From assembly GCA_964643045.1 (NCBI GenBank), contig CAZXSC010000007.1:1-52204 (forward strand): a DNA stretch of 52,204 bases, read 5' to 3'. Origin of the DNA: TMED23 sp964643045 (lineage in GTDB: Bacteria > Pseudomonadota > Alphaproteobacteria > Rhodospirillales > UBA2165). Made by a program: the position numbers and the translations under genes. This document shows positions 43,458 to 52,204 of this stretch, one piece after another; within the stretch, counting starts at the first letter, position 1; every line of letters starts with the position of its first letter. The notes beneath the pieces are model-generated. The model was not told the origin of the DNA, did not search any database, and worked only from the letters and a program-made list of their open reading frames with translations.

Positions 43458-44870
43458 ATGGATACAAGGTCTGACGATCGACAGTTTCAAACCGAATGGT
43501 CCCGGGTGTGTAGCCGCCTTGAAATTGAGATAGGTGAAACGGCCTTTGAAAATTGGGTAAAACCAATAAAAGCTTGTGAGTTGAGAAACACGGAGGTGCG
43601 GCTTTCAGTGCCGTCGCGTTTTATGCGTGATTGGATTGTAGCAAACTATCTTGATAGACTAAAAAAATTGTGGATGGCCGAAAATAATACGGTACGCTCT
43701 ATCGATGTATTTATCCAGCCAAATCAGAAAAATAGTGTCAGAGAAAAAAGTGCAGTTCTTGATCAAGGAAGTGTTTCTAGTAATTATTCTAAAGAGAAAA
43801 GACAACTTTCTTTTGCAAGTAAGCCGGAATTAGAATCCCGCAGTAGAATATCAGCACCGCTTGATGTGCGTTTTAAATTTGATCAATTTGTTGTGGGTAA
43901 ACCTAACGAGTTCGCCTATGCAGCTGCTCGGCGTGTTGCTGAAGCTTCGTCCGTTTCTTTTAATCCCTTGTTTTTGTACGGAGGCGTTGGCCTTGGGAAA
44001 ACTCATTTGATGAATGCTATCGCCTGGGAGATTCTTGAGCGGGACGCTTCTCGAACGGTAATGTATTTGTCTGCTGAGAAATTTATGTATCAATTCGTTC
44101 GTGCGCTACGGGAACAAAATACCGTTGATTTCAAGGAGCAGTTTCGTTCGGTGGATGTTTTGATGATTGATGATGTGCAGTTTATTGGTGGTAGAGACGC
44201 CACTCAAGAGGAATTTTTTCACACATTCAATGCGCTAGTAGATCAGGGACGACAAATTATTCTTTCTGCCGACAAATCCCCTTCTGACCTTGAAGGTGTT
44301 GAAGAGCGCCTTAAGTCAAGATTAAATTGTGGTCTGGTGGCTGATATTCATGCAACCACTTATGAACTGCGCCTTGCTATTTTAGAAACCAAAACAGAAA
44401 AAATGAGGTTAGAGGCTCCGCATCAAGTGTTAGAATACTTAGCGCATAAAATTACTTCTAATGTGCGCGAACTGGAGGGTGCTTTGAATCGTGTAGCTGC
44501 ACACACTCAACTTGTTGGACGTGATTTGACCTTAGAGACTACCCAAGAGGTTCTTCATGATCTTTTGAGAGCGAATGATCGCAGAGTCACTATCGAAGAA
44601 ATTCAAAAACGGGTTGCAGAACATTTTAACATTCGCATATCGGATATGCATTCAGCGCGTCGTGCGCGTTCTGTGGCACGTCCTAGACAAGTGGCAATGT
44701 ATTTAGCAAAACAATTGACCACACGGTCTCTTCCAGAGATTGGTAGAAAATTTGGTGGTAGGGATCATACTACTGTAATGCATGCCGTAAAAAAAGTTGA
44801 TGAGTTGCGAGATCATGACACTATTTTTGCCGAAGATGTTGAGCTTTTAAGGCGAATGTTAGAGGGTTAA
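43458..44870 (+). CDS. dnaA: Chromosomal replication initiator protein DnaA
   Basis: AAA+ initiator that binds DnaA boxes and opens oriC. Domain I (WSRVCSRLEIEIGETAFENWVKP) is followed by a linker, then domain III with Walker A GGVGLGKTHLMNAI (near residue 175) and Walker B LMIDDVQFI (near 236), and domain IV with the DNA-binding signature GGRDHTTVMHAVKKV (near 435). 470 residues is normal. dnaN, recF and gyrB follow on the same strand. Confidence 0.98.
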   Translation: MDTRSDDRQFQTEWSRVCSRLEIEIGETAFENWVKPIKACELRNTEVRLSVPSRFMRDWIVANYLDRLKKLWMAENNTVRSIDVFIQPNQKNSVREKSAVLDQGSVSSNYSKEKRQLSFASKPELESRSRISAPLDVRFKFDQFVVGKPNEFAYAAARRVAEASSVSFNPLFLYGGVGLGKTHLMNAIAWEILERDASRTVMYLSAEKFMYQFVRALREQNTVDFKEQFRSVDVLMIDDVQFIGGRDATQEEFFHTFNALVDQGRQIILSADKSPSDLEGVEERLKSRLNCGLVADIHATTYELRLAILETKTEKMRLEAPHQVLEYLAHKITSNVRELEGALNRVAAHTQLVGRDLTLETTQEVLHDLLRANDRRVTIEEIQKRVAEHFNIRISDMHSARRARSVARPRQVAMYLAKQLTTRSLPEIGRKFGGRDHTTVMHAVKKVDELRDHDTIFAEDVELLRRMLEG

Positions 44871-45022
44871 TTTGCCCTATCGTTAGACTTTGTTGATACC
44901 TTTGTTCAGAACCGATTCGCGGATTTGTCCGTAAAATGATGATCATCATATATTGTTGAGATAAACCTTTAAGAATCAAGACGTTGAAATCGTTTAAATT
45001 CCTTCCTAAAACCGAAAAAAGC

Positions 45023-45050
45023 TTACGGATTGGAGCTCTTCTGTTATAAT
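45023..45050 (+). promoter_or_regulatory. Candidate dnaN promoter
   Basis: A perfect TATAAT (45045-45050) lies 16 bp after TTACGG (45023-45028), within the 296-bp dnaA-dnaN gap. The -35 match is weak. A promoter here would let dnaN be expressed apart from dnaA. Confidence 0.45.
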
Positions 45051-45071
45051 AAAGTACCAGTTTTAGGCAAA

Positions 45072-45101
45072 ATTTAATTTGGATTATTAATCTAATTAAA
45101 T
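45072..45101 (+). other. 8-bp AT-rich palindrome in the dnaN leader
   Basis: ATTTAATT (45072-45079) pairs with AATTAAAT (45094-45101), with further partial pairing inside. It lies between the candidate dnaN -10 and the start codon and may fold in the mRNA or serve as a protein-binding site. Confidence 0.35.
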
Positions 45102-45166
45102 ATGAATTTTTTTGGGTGTGATGACGTTTTTGCTGGGTAAATAAAAAAATAGGCCAATAAAAAATT

Positions 45167-46285
45167 ATGAAAATAACTATTGAACGTGGATTGCTTTTGA
45201 AGGTTTTGACCCATATACAGGGCATCGTCGAACGGCGTAATACGATCCCAATCTTATCAAATGTAAGATTTGATGTGCAGGATGGTAGACTGAGCCTTAA
45301 CGCAACCGATTTAGATATTGATATTGTTGAAACAGTCCCCGCAAATGTAATTAATCCAGGCACGATCACGGCATCAGCACATACGCTTTATGATATAGTG
45401 CGAAAATTGACCGAAGGATCTGAGGTTGAACTGGATTCTGCGGGAAGCGATAGTCAGCTAACATTATCTGCCGGTCGGTCTAATTTTAAATTAAGCTGCC
45501 TTCCTACAGCAGATTTCCCGGTTATTTCTGGGGGAGAGATGGCCAATAGCTTTTCTTTGCAGGCGGTCGAACTGCGTAGTCTAATAGATAGAACACGATT
45601 TGCAATATCAACAGAGGAAACCCGCTATTACCTAAATGGTATTTATCTTCATGTAAGAGAAAACAGTGGATCTCCAATATTGCGTGCTGTTGCGACAGAT
45701 GGACATCGGTTAGCCAGTGTAGATGTTTCTATGCCAGTTGGTGCTGACGGAATGCCCGGCATCATAGTGCCACGTAAAGCGATTGTGGAAATACGCAAGC
45801 TGATTGATGAAATTGACGATGAAATTACGGTATCTCTTTCAGATACTAAAATCAAATTTTCGTTCGAGGGTACGGTTTTTACCTCTAAATTGATAGATGG
45901 GACATTTCCAGATTATGATAGGGTTATACCAGAGGGGAATGACAAGGTTCTGGAGGTTGAAACACATTTATTCGCTGAGGCTGTTGATCGTGTATCAGCC
46001 ATTTCTACTGAAAAATCTCGGGCGGTAAAATTAAACTTGTCTAAGGGCAACTTGGCTCTTTCGGCTAATAGCGCTGAGAACGATACGGCGAATGAAGAGT
46101 TACAAGTTGATTATAGTGAAGCGGAAATTGAAATAGGATTTAATTCCCGTTATTTACTTGATATTGCTCAGCAAATTAAGGGTAAAAGAATTCGTCTAAC
46201 TTTAGCTGATTCGGCTTCACCAACGTTGGTACAAGATCTAGATGATAAGGATGCCATTTATGTTTTGATGCCTATGCGAGTTTGA
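45167..46285 (+). CDS. dnaN: DNA polymerase III beta subunit (sliding clamp)
   Basis: Homodimeric clamp that tethers polymerase III to DNA. MKITIERGLLLKVLTHIQGIVERRNTIPILSNV is the typical start, and the three clamp folds run through 372 residues to the conserved end YVLMPMRV. The last segment of this C-terminus forms the clamp-loader/polymerase binding surface. It lies between dnaA and recF in the classical order. Confidence 0.98.
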   Translation: MKITIERGLLLKVLTHIQGIVERRNTIPILSNVRFDVQDGRLSLNATDLDIDIVETVPANVINPGTITASAHTLYDIVRKLTEGSEVELDSAGSDSQLTLSAGRSNFKLSCLPTADFPVISGGEMANSFSLQAVELRSLIDRTRFAISTEETRYYLNGIYLHVRENSGSPILRAVATDGHRLASVDVSMPVGADGMPGIIVPRKAIVEIRKLIDEIDDEITVSLSDTKIKFSFEGTVFTSKLIDGTFPDYDRVIPEGNDKVLEVETHLFAEAVDRVSAISTEKSRAVKLNLSKGNLALSANSAENDTANEELQVDYSEAEIEIGFNSRYLLDIAQQIKGKRIRLTLADSASPTLVQDLDDKDAIYVLMPMRV

Positions 46286-46335
46286 GTGGGAGAAAATAAT
46301 TAAAATAATCCCTGAAAAAAATTTGGCGATATAGT

Positions 46336-47607
46336 GTGAAAGAAATGTCAGTCCAAGTATCTTCTCTGCACGTCTCTCAAGGCACTGTTGCCAAGACATC
46401 ACCGCACGAGACCTTAAGTATGACAGCTAAAGAGAAGTGCTTTTCAAATCAACTTGCAGTTACCTTCCTGAGTTTGACCAATTTTCGTTGCTATAAGCAA
46501 CAGTGCCTTGAAATTGATAGGCGTCCAATTGTGCTAACTGGTGCAAATGGGAGTGGAAAAACTAATCTTTTGGAGGCGCTTTCCTTATTGGTTCCAGGCC
46601 GTGGTCTCCGAAGAGCAAAATTAAATGAAATAGGCCGCCGTTTTTCTGGCGAATATCCATCTGTTTGTAAATGGGGAGTGTCTGCGGATATTTTAGTCGG
46701 TGAAAATAGTATAAAAATAGGGACCGGATGTGAATATTCCAGCTTGCATGCTAATAATCATCGCTTCGGGGACAAACGGGCAATTAAAGTAAATGGTACT
46801 CTAATAAAGAACCAAACAGAGCTGGGCCACTATACCAGTGCACAGTGGCTCACACCTCAAATGGATAGATTGTTTATAGACAGTGCTTCAGGGCGACGCA
46901 GATTTCTTGATCAACTCATCCACAGTCTTGATGCAAATCATACCCGACTAATTACAGCATATGAACACTCCGTGCGGAGCCGCAATAAACTATTGAAAGA
47001 GAGCTTTCAAGATCAAAAATGGCTTGCTTCAGTTGAAGGAGCGATTGCTCGAAATGGCGTTGCGATAGCTGTCCGTCGCTTAGAAGTTGTTGAGCGTCTA
47101 CAGCAATTATGCCGAAAAAGTAATGGAGCATTTCCAGGGGCAATTATTAGCGTGGCCGGTCAGATAGAAGATTGGCTCTCTTTTGAACCTGCTTTAACAG
47201 TAGAGGATCGTTTGCAGGCGGCACTACGAGATGCTCGGGAAAATGACAAAAATAAAGGGATCACGTCCATTGGCCCCCACCGCAGTGATTTTAGAGTTTG
47301 CCATGGTACTACAGGTATGGAGGCTGCGATTTGTTCAACCGGCGAACAAAAGTCATTATTAGTTGGTATAGTGTTAGCTTTTGCGAGGTTACAGACTGAG
47401 CAACATGGTTATACGCCCCTACTGTTATTGGATGAAATTGCAGCACACCTAGATGAAAATCGCCGAGGGTCTTTGTTTGAATTAATTTTGGATATGGGTG
47501 CACAAGCGTGGATTACCGGTACTGAGAGAAAATTATTAGATGCTTTTGGTAACCAAGCGCAGTATTTTTCTGCAGAAAATAGTAAGTTAACAAAGCACAA
47601 AAACTAA
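46336..47607 (+). CDS. recF: DNA replication and repair protein RecF
   Basis: SMC-like ATPase that helps load RecA at gaps. Walker A is GANGSGKTNLLEAL (near residue 69), the ABC signature region is ICSTGEQKSLLVGIVLA and Walker B is LLLLDEIAAHLDE. At 423 residues from the GTG at 46336 it has about 35 residues ahead of the conserved LSLTNFRCY; ATG 46345 or 46420 are more likely starts, but no ribosome-binding site decides. Confidence 0.95.
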   Translation: MKEMSVQVSSLHVSQGTVAKTSPHETLSMTAKEKCFSNQLAVTFLSLTNFRCYKQQCLEIDRRPIVLTGANGSGKTNLLEALSLLVPGRGLRRAKLNEIGRRFSGEYPSVCKWGVSADILVGENSIKIGTGCEYSSLHANNHRFGDKRAIKVNGTLIKNQTELGHYTSAQWLTPQMDRLFIDSASGRRRFLDQLIHSLDANHTRLITAYEHSVRSRNKLLKESFQDQKWLASVEGAIARNGVAIAVRRLEVVERLQQLCRKSNGAFPGAIISVAGQIEDWLSFEPALTVEDRLQAALRDARENDKNKGITSIGPHRSDFRVCHGTTGMEAAICSTGEQKSLLVGIVLAFARLQTEQHGYTPLLLLDEIAAHLDENRRGSLFELILDMGAQAWITGTERKLLDAFGNQAQYFSAENSKLTKHKN

Positions 47608-47650
47608 ATTGGCATATTAAAAATTGAACCAAGTGATCGGATATTAAATT

Positions 47651-50119
47651 ATGGCACGAAAAAGTAAAAAAACTGCCGATGTTTTATTAAATGATGAATC
47701 CGTTATTGCTGACGGCGAAGAAAATACTTACGACGCTCAGTCTATTAAGGTTTTGCGGGGATTGGACGCTGTCCGCAAACGTCCTGGCATGTATATTGGT
47801 GATACAGACGATGGTTCGGGCCTTCATCACATGATTTATGAGGTCGTAGATAACGGTATTGATGAGGCACTAGCTGGGCATTGTGATACTGTTGAAGTTT
47901 TGCTGAATGGAGACGGTTCGGTTAGTGTATTTGATAACGGCCGCGGCATTCCAATAGATCTTCATGAAGAAGGTGTTCCGGCAGCTGAGGTTATTATGAC
48001 CCAATTACATGCCGGAGGGAAATTTGATCAGAATTCTTATAAGGTATCGGGTGGTCTTCATGGCGTTGGAGTGTCGGTTGTAAACGCACTTTCAACTCGC
48101 CTAGAATTGAGAATCTGGCGGGATGGAAAAGAGCATTTATTAGTGTTTAATAATGGTGATATAGACCAAAAAATGAAAGTCATCGGCGATGCCAATGGAA
48201 AAACGGGGACACAGGTAACTTTTTTTGCTTCTGAAAAGACGTTTAGTAATCTTGTATATGATTTTGCAACAATAGAACACCGTTTGCGCGAATTAGCTTT
48301 TTTGAATTCAGGGGTTAGGATTAAGTTAATAGATGATCGACGTGTCGAACAAAATGCGGTTGATCTTTTTTATGAGGGTGGTTTGGAGCAGTTTGTAAAA
48401 TATTTAGATCGTTCAAAAACTGCCCTTATCCCGACAATTGTCATAGCCGGAGAGAAAGACGGTATCAATATTGAGGCGGCGTTGCAGTGGAATGATAGTT
48501 ATCACGAAACGACGTTATGCTTTACTAACAATATACCGCAAAAAGATGGTGGAACCCATTTAGCTGGATTTAGGGCTGCTCTTACACGCACAGTTAACAC
48601 TTATGCCGAACGTGAAGGTTTGGCAAAAAAAGCAAAAGTTAGCATTTCCGGCGATGATGCGCGTGAAGGCATAACCTGTGTTTTGTCAGTTAAAGTACCT
48701 GATCCAAAATTCTCTTCTCAAACCAAAGAAAAATTGGTTTCTTCTGAAGTTCGGCCAGCAGTTGAGAGTATTTTAGGTGACAAGCTTAATGAATGGTTTG
48801 AGGAACATCCGGCTGATGCAAAACGTGTTATTGGAAAAATAGCTGAAGCTGCTGCTGCCCGTGAGGCTGCGAGAAAAGCACGCGAATTAACCCGCCGAAA
48901 AGGTGCATTAGATATTTCTTCACTTCCAGGTAAGTTGGCAGATTGTCAATCAAAGGATGCGACACTCAGTGAAATTTTTATCGTGGAGGGAGATTCCGCC
49001 GGTGGTTCCGCTAAGCAAGGTCGGGATCGCGCCCACCAAGCAATTTTGCCATTGAGAGGAAAAATTTTAAATGTTGAACGGGCGCGCTTTGATAAAATGT
49101 TATCTTCAGCGGAAATAGGAACGTTGATTACAGCGTTGGGTACAGGTATTGGTCCGGAAGATTTTGATGTTGAAAAGGCTCGTTATCACAAAATAATTAT
49201 TATGACCGACGCTGATGTTGATGGTAGTCATATTCGGACACTTTTGTTAACCTTTTTTTATCGCCAAATGCCAGAGCTCATTGAGAAAGGTTATCTTTAC
49301 ATCGCACAGCCACCTTTATATCGGGCCAAACATGGTAAATCTGAAATTTATCTAAAGGATGATAGCACACTTGAGGATTATTTGATTGAATCTGGGATCG
49401 AGCATTGTGTTCTTAAACTTTCGAACGGTAACCAAGTGGCGGGTGAAGATCTCAAGCACCTTACTAACTTTTCGCGGCTCATAAAAAATCAAATTTCTGG
49501 ACTAACTACAAGAGTACCAGTCAAGATCTCTGAACAAGCGGCGATAGCGGGGGCGCTAAATCCTGAGATATTGTCTGATTTGAATCAGGCAGACCAGGCT
49601 GCAAGTTATATTGCTTCTCGTATTGATGCCTTGGAACCAGATATTGAAAAAGGTTGGAAGGGTGAAAGTCTTGCTGATGGTGGACTTTCTTTTGTGCGAG
49701 TATATCGAGGAGTGCCAGATGGCCCGCACGTTATTGATGGTGTGGTGATCCGTAGTTCTGATGCCCGGGCTTTAGATGCCCATACCGCTGAACTTCAACA
49801 ATATTTTGCATCGCATAGCGTATTAGAAGCAAAAGATAATAAAACCAACATAACTGGGCCTATTTCATTATTTGACACAATTCTTGATATAGGCCGTCAG
49901 GGTGTTTCAATGCAACGTTATAAAGGCCTTGGTGAAATGAACCCGGAACAACTCTGGGAGACAACATTGGATCCAAATGTTAGAACTCTGCTACAAGTAA
50001 AAGCAAGCCATGCAGATGAGGCCGAGGATGTCTTTTCAACCCTTATGGGCGATGTGGTTGAGCCTCGGCGTGAATTCATCCAAGCTAATGCTTTGAAAGT
50101 AACTAACTTAGACATTTGA
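47651..50119 (+). CDS. gyrB: DNA gyrase subunit B
   Basis: ATPase subunit of gyrase, which introduces negative supercoils. The GHKL domain has YIGDTDDGSGLHHMIYEVVDNGIDEALAG and VFDNGRGIP; the TOPRIM domain begins with EGDSAGGSAKQGRDR (near residue 446) and contains MTDADVDGSHIRTL. A spacer between TOPRIM and the C-terminal RYKGLGEMNPEQLWETT is longer than in the Gram-positive enzyme, as in other proteobacteria. 822 residues is normal. It completes the dnaA-dnaN-recF-gyrB set. Confidence 0.98.
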   Translation: MARKSKKTADVLLNDESVIADGEENTYDAQSIKVLRGLDAVRKRPGMYIGDTDDGSGLHHMIYEVVDNGIDEALAGHCDTVEVLLNGDGSVSVFDNGRGIPIDLHEEGVPAAEVIMTQLHAGGKFDQNSYKVSGGLHGVGVSVVNALSTRLELRIWRDGKEHLLVFNNGDIDQKMKVIGDANGKTGTQVTFFASEKTFSNLVYDFATIEHRLRELAFLNSGVRIKLIDDRRVEQNAVDLFYEGGLEQFVKYLDRSKTALIPTIVIAGEKDGINIEAALQWNDSYHETTLCFTNNIPQKDGGTHLAGFRAALTRTVNTYAEREGLAKKAKVSISGDDAREGITCVLSVKVPDPKFSSQTKEKLVSSEVRPAVESILGDKLNEWFEEHPADAKRVIGKIAEAAAAREAARKARELTRRKGALDISSLPGKLADCQSKDATLSEIFIVEGDSAGGSAKQGRDRAHQAILPLRGKILNVERARFDKMLSSAEIGTLITALGTGIGPEDFDVEKARYHKIIIMTDADVDGSHIRTLLLTFFYRQMPELIEKGYLYIAQPPLYRAKHGKSEIYLKDDSTLEDYLIESGIEHCVLKLSNGNQVAGEDLKHLTNFSRLIKNQISGLTTRVPVKISEQAAIAGALNPEILSDLNQADQAASYIASRIDALEPDIEKGWKGESLADGGLSFVRVYRGVPDGPHVIDGVVIRSSDARALDAHTAELQQYFASHSVLEAKDNKTNITGPISLFDTILDIGRQGVSMQRYKGLGEMNPEQLWETTLDPNVRTLLQVKASHADEAEDVFSTLMGDVVEPRREFIQANALKVTNLDI

Positions 50120-50193
50120 TAGTTTGTTTATTGTAGATAAAATAAATATCTCAATACACAATCTGTTGAACTGTATACTTTGTTTAACTTTGA

Positions 50194-50242
50194 TTTACCA
50201 TAATTCCACTATGATTATAATGAATAAACACTAATTATTCAT
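50194..50242 (+). promoter_or_regulatory. Promoter with overlapping 8-bp inverted repeat, penicillin-binding protein gene
   Basis: TTTACC (50194-50199) and a perfect TATAAT (50216-50221) are 16 bp apart. The inverted repeat ATGAATAA (50220-50227) / TTATTCAT (50235-50242) begins inside the -10 box and covers the expected transcription start, ending just before the AAGGA ribosome-binding site. This arrangement fits a repressor operator or a 5' mRNA hairpin. Confidence 0.5.
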
Positions 50243-50256
50243 AGAAGGAAAAAACA

Positions 50257-52104
50257 TTGAGATTTTTTCTTAAATGGGTCCTCACGCTTGGAATTTGGGC
50301 TTTGGTGAGCATCGTTATTTTATCAGCTTATTTTGCTTATGATCTTCCAAAAATAGATAAAGCTTTTGAAGTCTCGCGCCGGCCAGTGATTACTGTGCTT
50401 TCTAGTAATGGTTCTGAAATATTGCAAATTGGTGATTTACAGGGTGTCACTGTTTATATTAAGGATCTTCCTAAGTATTTAATCCAAGCTGTAATAGCGA
50501 CTGAAGACCGTCGGTTTTACAGTCATTATGGTATTGATTTTATTGGCATTTTTCGTGCCATGATTGCAAATATCAAAGCGAGCCGAATCGTCCAGGGTGG
50601 TAGCACAATCTCTCAGCAGGCTGCAAAGAATTTGTTTTTAACTCCGGACCGTACTTTTAAGCGTAAATACCAGGAATTATTACTAGCACTCTGGTTGGAA
50701 AGAGTATTCTCAAAAGATCAGATTTTATCTATCTATCTAAATCGCGTCTACCTTGGTTCCGGTACTTACGGTGTTGATGCTGCAGCAAAAAAATATTTTG
50801 GGGTGCCTGCACAGAATCTTTCTATTTTCCAAGCTGCGATTATAGTAGGTTTATTGAAAGCACCCTCTAAATTAAACCCAAATACTAATAAGTTGGCTGC
50901 TATTTCTAGGGGGAAAGTTGTTATCTCTAATATGGTATCAGCTGGCTATCTTACAAAATTGCAGGCTAGGAAAGTTATGCGAGAGAAAATTTATTTTCCG
51001 AAGAACCAATTTGTTAGACCAATTGGTCGTTATTTTACAGATTGGATTTTAGGTCAACTTAAGGGGTTTATTGGCCCTAAAAATAGGAATGTTACTGTAA
51101 AAACTACGTTAGATTTGAAACTCCAAAACCATACCGAAAAATACTTGCAACAGTATATGGAGAACAAAGGTAATAAATTAAATGTTAGCCAATGTGCCGT
51201 CGTTGTTATGACACCCGATGGTGCAGTATTAGCAATGGTGGGTGGGCGTGATTATAGGAAGAGCCAGTTTAATCGATCCACACAGGCACGCCGCCAACCG
51301 GGATCTGCCTTTAAACCTATTGTTTATTTAACGGCAATGGAAACCGGATTAAGGCCAGAGTCAAAGTTTGTTGATTCTCCTAATTTAGTCAATGGTTGGT
51401 CACCGCACAATTATGACGGAAAATTTTATGGTGCAATGTCACTTAAACAAGCACTTGCGCGTTCAATAAATACAATAGCCGTCAAGGTTTCAGAACATGT
51501 GGGTCGTGATAAAGTAGTGAAAACTGCGAGGCGTTTGGGTATTACAGCACCTTTGTCAACTTCACCAAGTCTCGCGCTCGGTACTTTCGGGGTTAGCTTG
51601 ATTGAGCTCACAGGAGCTTATGCGGTGCTTGCTAATGGTGGAAAAGGTATTTGGCCATTTGGAATAACTGAAATCTATGATTCTTCTAGACGCAAATTAT
51701 ATCGTCGACATGGGGGTGGATCTGGCCAAGTTGTTGAATCTCAGTATGTGCGCTTAACGAATAATATGATGCGTGAGGTAATACAATCAGGTACAGGAAA
51801 AAAAGCTAGATTGGGTAGATTGGCCTATGGGAAAACTGGCACGAGCCAGAGTTTTAGGGATGCCTGGTTTATTGGATATACCAAAGAAATTGTTGCCGGT
51901 GTTTGGGTTGGGAACGATAACGAGTCTCCAATGAAAAAAGTCACAGGAGGTGGTATGCCAGCCTTGATCTGGAAAAAAATCATGAAAAAGGCTCTTCAGA
52001 AAATACCAAGTAGGGAAAAATTAATAAACAGTGGCTCCAAACCCGTAAACCAACAAAAGTCAATCTGGGACGGGCTGTTTGGTATATTTACTTTTCAGAA
52101 TTAG
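50257..52104 (+). CDS. Bifunctional penicillin-binding protein (PBP1A family)
   Basis: Peptidoglycan glycosyltransferase and transpeptidase anchored by one N-terminal membrane segment (about residues 5-28). The GT51 domain shows ATEDRRFYSHYG (catalytic Glu near residue 81), QGGSTISQQAAKNLF and LNRVYLGSGTYGVDAAAKKYFG. The transpeptidase has the SxxK motif in QPGSAFKP (near 350), SxN in ARSINTIAV (near 402) and KTG in YGKTGTSQSF (near 525). At 615 residues it is shorter than E. coli PBP1A and lacks its large inserted domain. The start is TTG at 50257, with AAGGA upstream. Confidence 0.94.
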   Translation: MRFFLKWVLTLGIWALVSIVILSAYFAYDLPKIDKAFEVSRRPVITVLSSNGSEILQIGDLQGVTVYIKDLPKYLIQAVIATEDRRFYSHYGIDFIGIFRAMIANIKASRIVQGGSTISQQAAKNLFLTPDRTFKRKYQELLLALWLERVFSKDQILSIYLNRVYLGSGTYGVDAAAKKYFGVPAQNLSIFQAAIIVGLLKAPSKLNPNTNKLAAISRGKVVISNMVSAGYLTKLQARKVMREKIYFPKNQFVRPIGRYFTDWILGQLKGFIGPKNRNVTVKTTLDLKLQNHTEKYLQQYMENKGNKLNVSQCAVVVMTPDGAVLAMVGGRDYRKSQFNRSTQARRQPGSAFKPIVYLTAMETGLRPESKFVDSPNLVNGWSPHNYDGKFYGAMSLKQALARSINTIAVKVSEHVGRDKVVKTARRLGITAPLSTSPSLALGTFGVSLIELTGAYAVLANGGKGIWPFGITEIYDSSRRKLYRRHGGGSGQVVESQYVRLTNNMMREVIQSGTGKKARLGRLAYGKTGTSQSFRDAWFIGYTKEIVAGVWVGNDNESPMKKVTGGGMPALIWKKIMKKALQKIPSREKLINSGSKPVNQQKSIWDGLFGIFTFQN

Positions 52105-52117
52105 TCTCAATAAAGAG

Positions 52118-52204
52118 TTATTGTCCTAATTTGGAGATTGTGGCTGATGTGCTATAGCCGTTCTTGAATTCAGCTAAGATAATTTTTCCACCATAGGCTT
52201 TGAC
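52118..52204 (-). CDS. C-terminal tail of a minus-strand gene, probably hldE (heptose-1-phosphate adenylyltransferase)
   Basis: On the minus strand, an open frame enters from the right edge and ends at TAA (52118-52120), giving 28 residues: it starts VKAYGGKIILAEF and ends NGYSTSATISKLGQ. The segment resembles the C-terminus of HldE/RfaE nucleotidyltransferase domains, where a Gly-x-Ser-Thr motif precedes the final helix. The gene is convergent with the penicillin-binding protein gene, with only 13 bp between. The identity rests on a short sequence, so it is tentative. Confidence 0.55.
   Translation of the reverse strand, partial: VKAYGGKIILAEFKNGYSTSATISKLGQ

Noticed and set aside
44821..45369. 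182-codon minus-strand frame across the dnaA-dnaN gap
   Set aside because: It overlaps the 3' end of dnaA and the 5' end of dnaN, has no family resemblance, and the gap has a promoter and palindrome on the plus strand instead.

Overview
This window is a gene-dense chromosomal core region of an AT-rich alphaproteobacterium. The evidence is the Irr-type Fur-family regulator beside fabA-fabB-fabI, the orders mutM/ubiE-ubiB-coaBC-dut and rpsT-dnaA-dnaN-recF-gyrB, and the block miaB-phoH-ybeY-corC-lnt. Rhodospirillales or a related uncultured marine group fits best, but no marker here fixes the genus. I see no insertion sequence, prophage, CRISPR array, rRNA or tRNA gene. Several starts are clearly TTG (tsaB, miaB, rimP, the penicillin-binding protein) or GTG (metK, fabB).

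Layout. 1-5151: end of glnD, then murJ (lipid II flippase) and trpS. 5462-8114: a small envelope-remodelling group made of a Bax-type glucosaminidase, a polysaccharide deacetylase and a D-Ala-D-Ala dipeptidase. 8250-15931: tsaB, rimI, a fur-like regulator, miaB, phoH, ybeY, a CorC-type CBS protein and lnt, covering tRNA modification, ribosome maturation and lipoprotein acylation. 16174-18075: metK and trmB. 18246-26968: rimP-nusA-infB-rbfA-truB-rpsO-pnp, the translation and RNA-processing operon, preceded by a strong terminator hairpin that may act as an attenuator. 27255-30374: fabA-fabB-fabI-irr. 30547-32992: a rubrerythrin without rubredoxin domain, a GlpC/HdrD-like iron-sulfur protein and a DUF3501 protein.

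33022-35636: an SH3-domain exported protein, a D-2-hydroxyacid dehydrogenase and moeB. 35644-41279 (minus strand): cysK, a cysteine-poor Rrf2 regulator, dut, coaBC, ubiB and ubiE. 41344-42967: mutM, a small exported protein and rpsT. 43458-50119: dnaA, dnaN, recF and gyrB. 50257-52104: a bifunctional penicillin-binding protein. 52118-52204: the C-terminal tail of a minus-strand gene that looks like hldE.

The most notable point is the 30.4-33.0 kb segment. Just downstream of irr there is a clean sigma-70 promoter (TTGACT, 16 bp, TATAAT) with a sequence close to the Iron Control Element bound by Irr immediately upstream. It drives a rubrerythrin, followed by an HdrD/GlpC-like protein and a DUF3501 protein of unknown function. 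I read this as a probable Irr-controlled peroxide or iron-stress module. Most of the remainder is ordinary housekeeping sequence.
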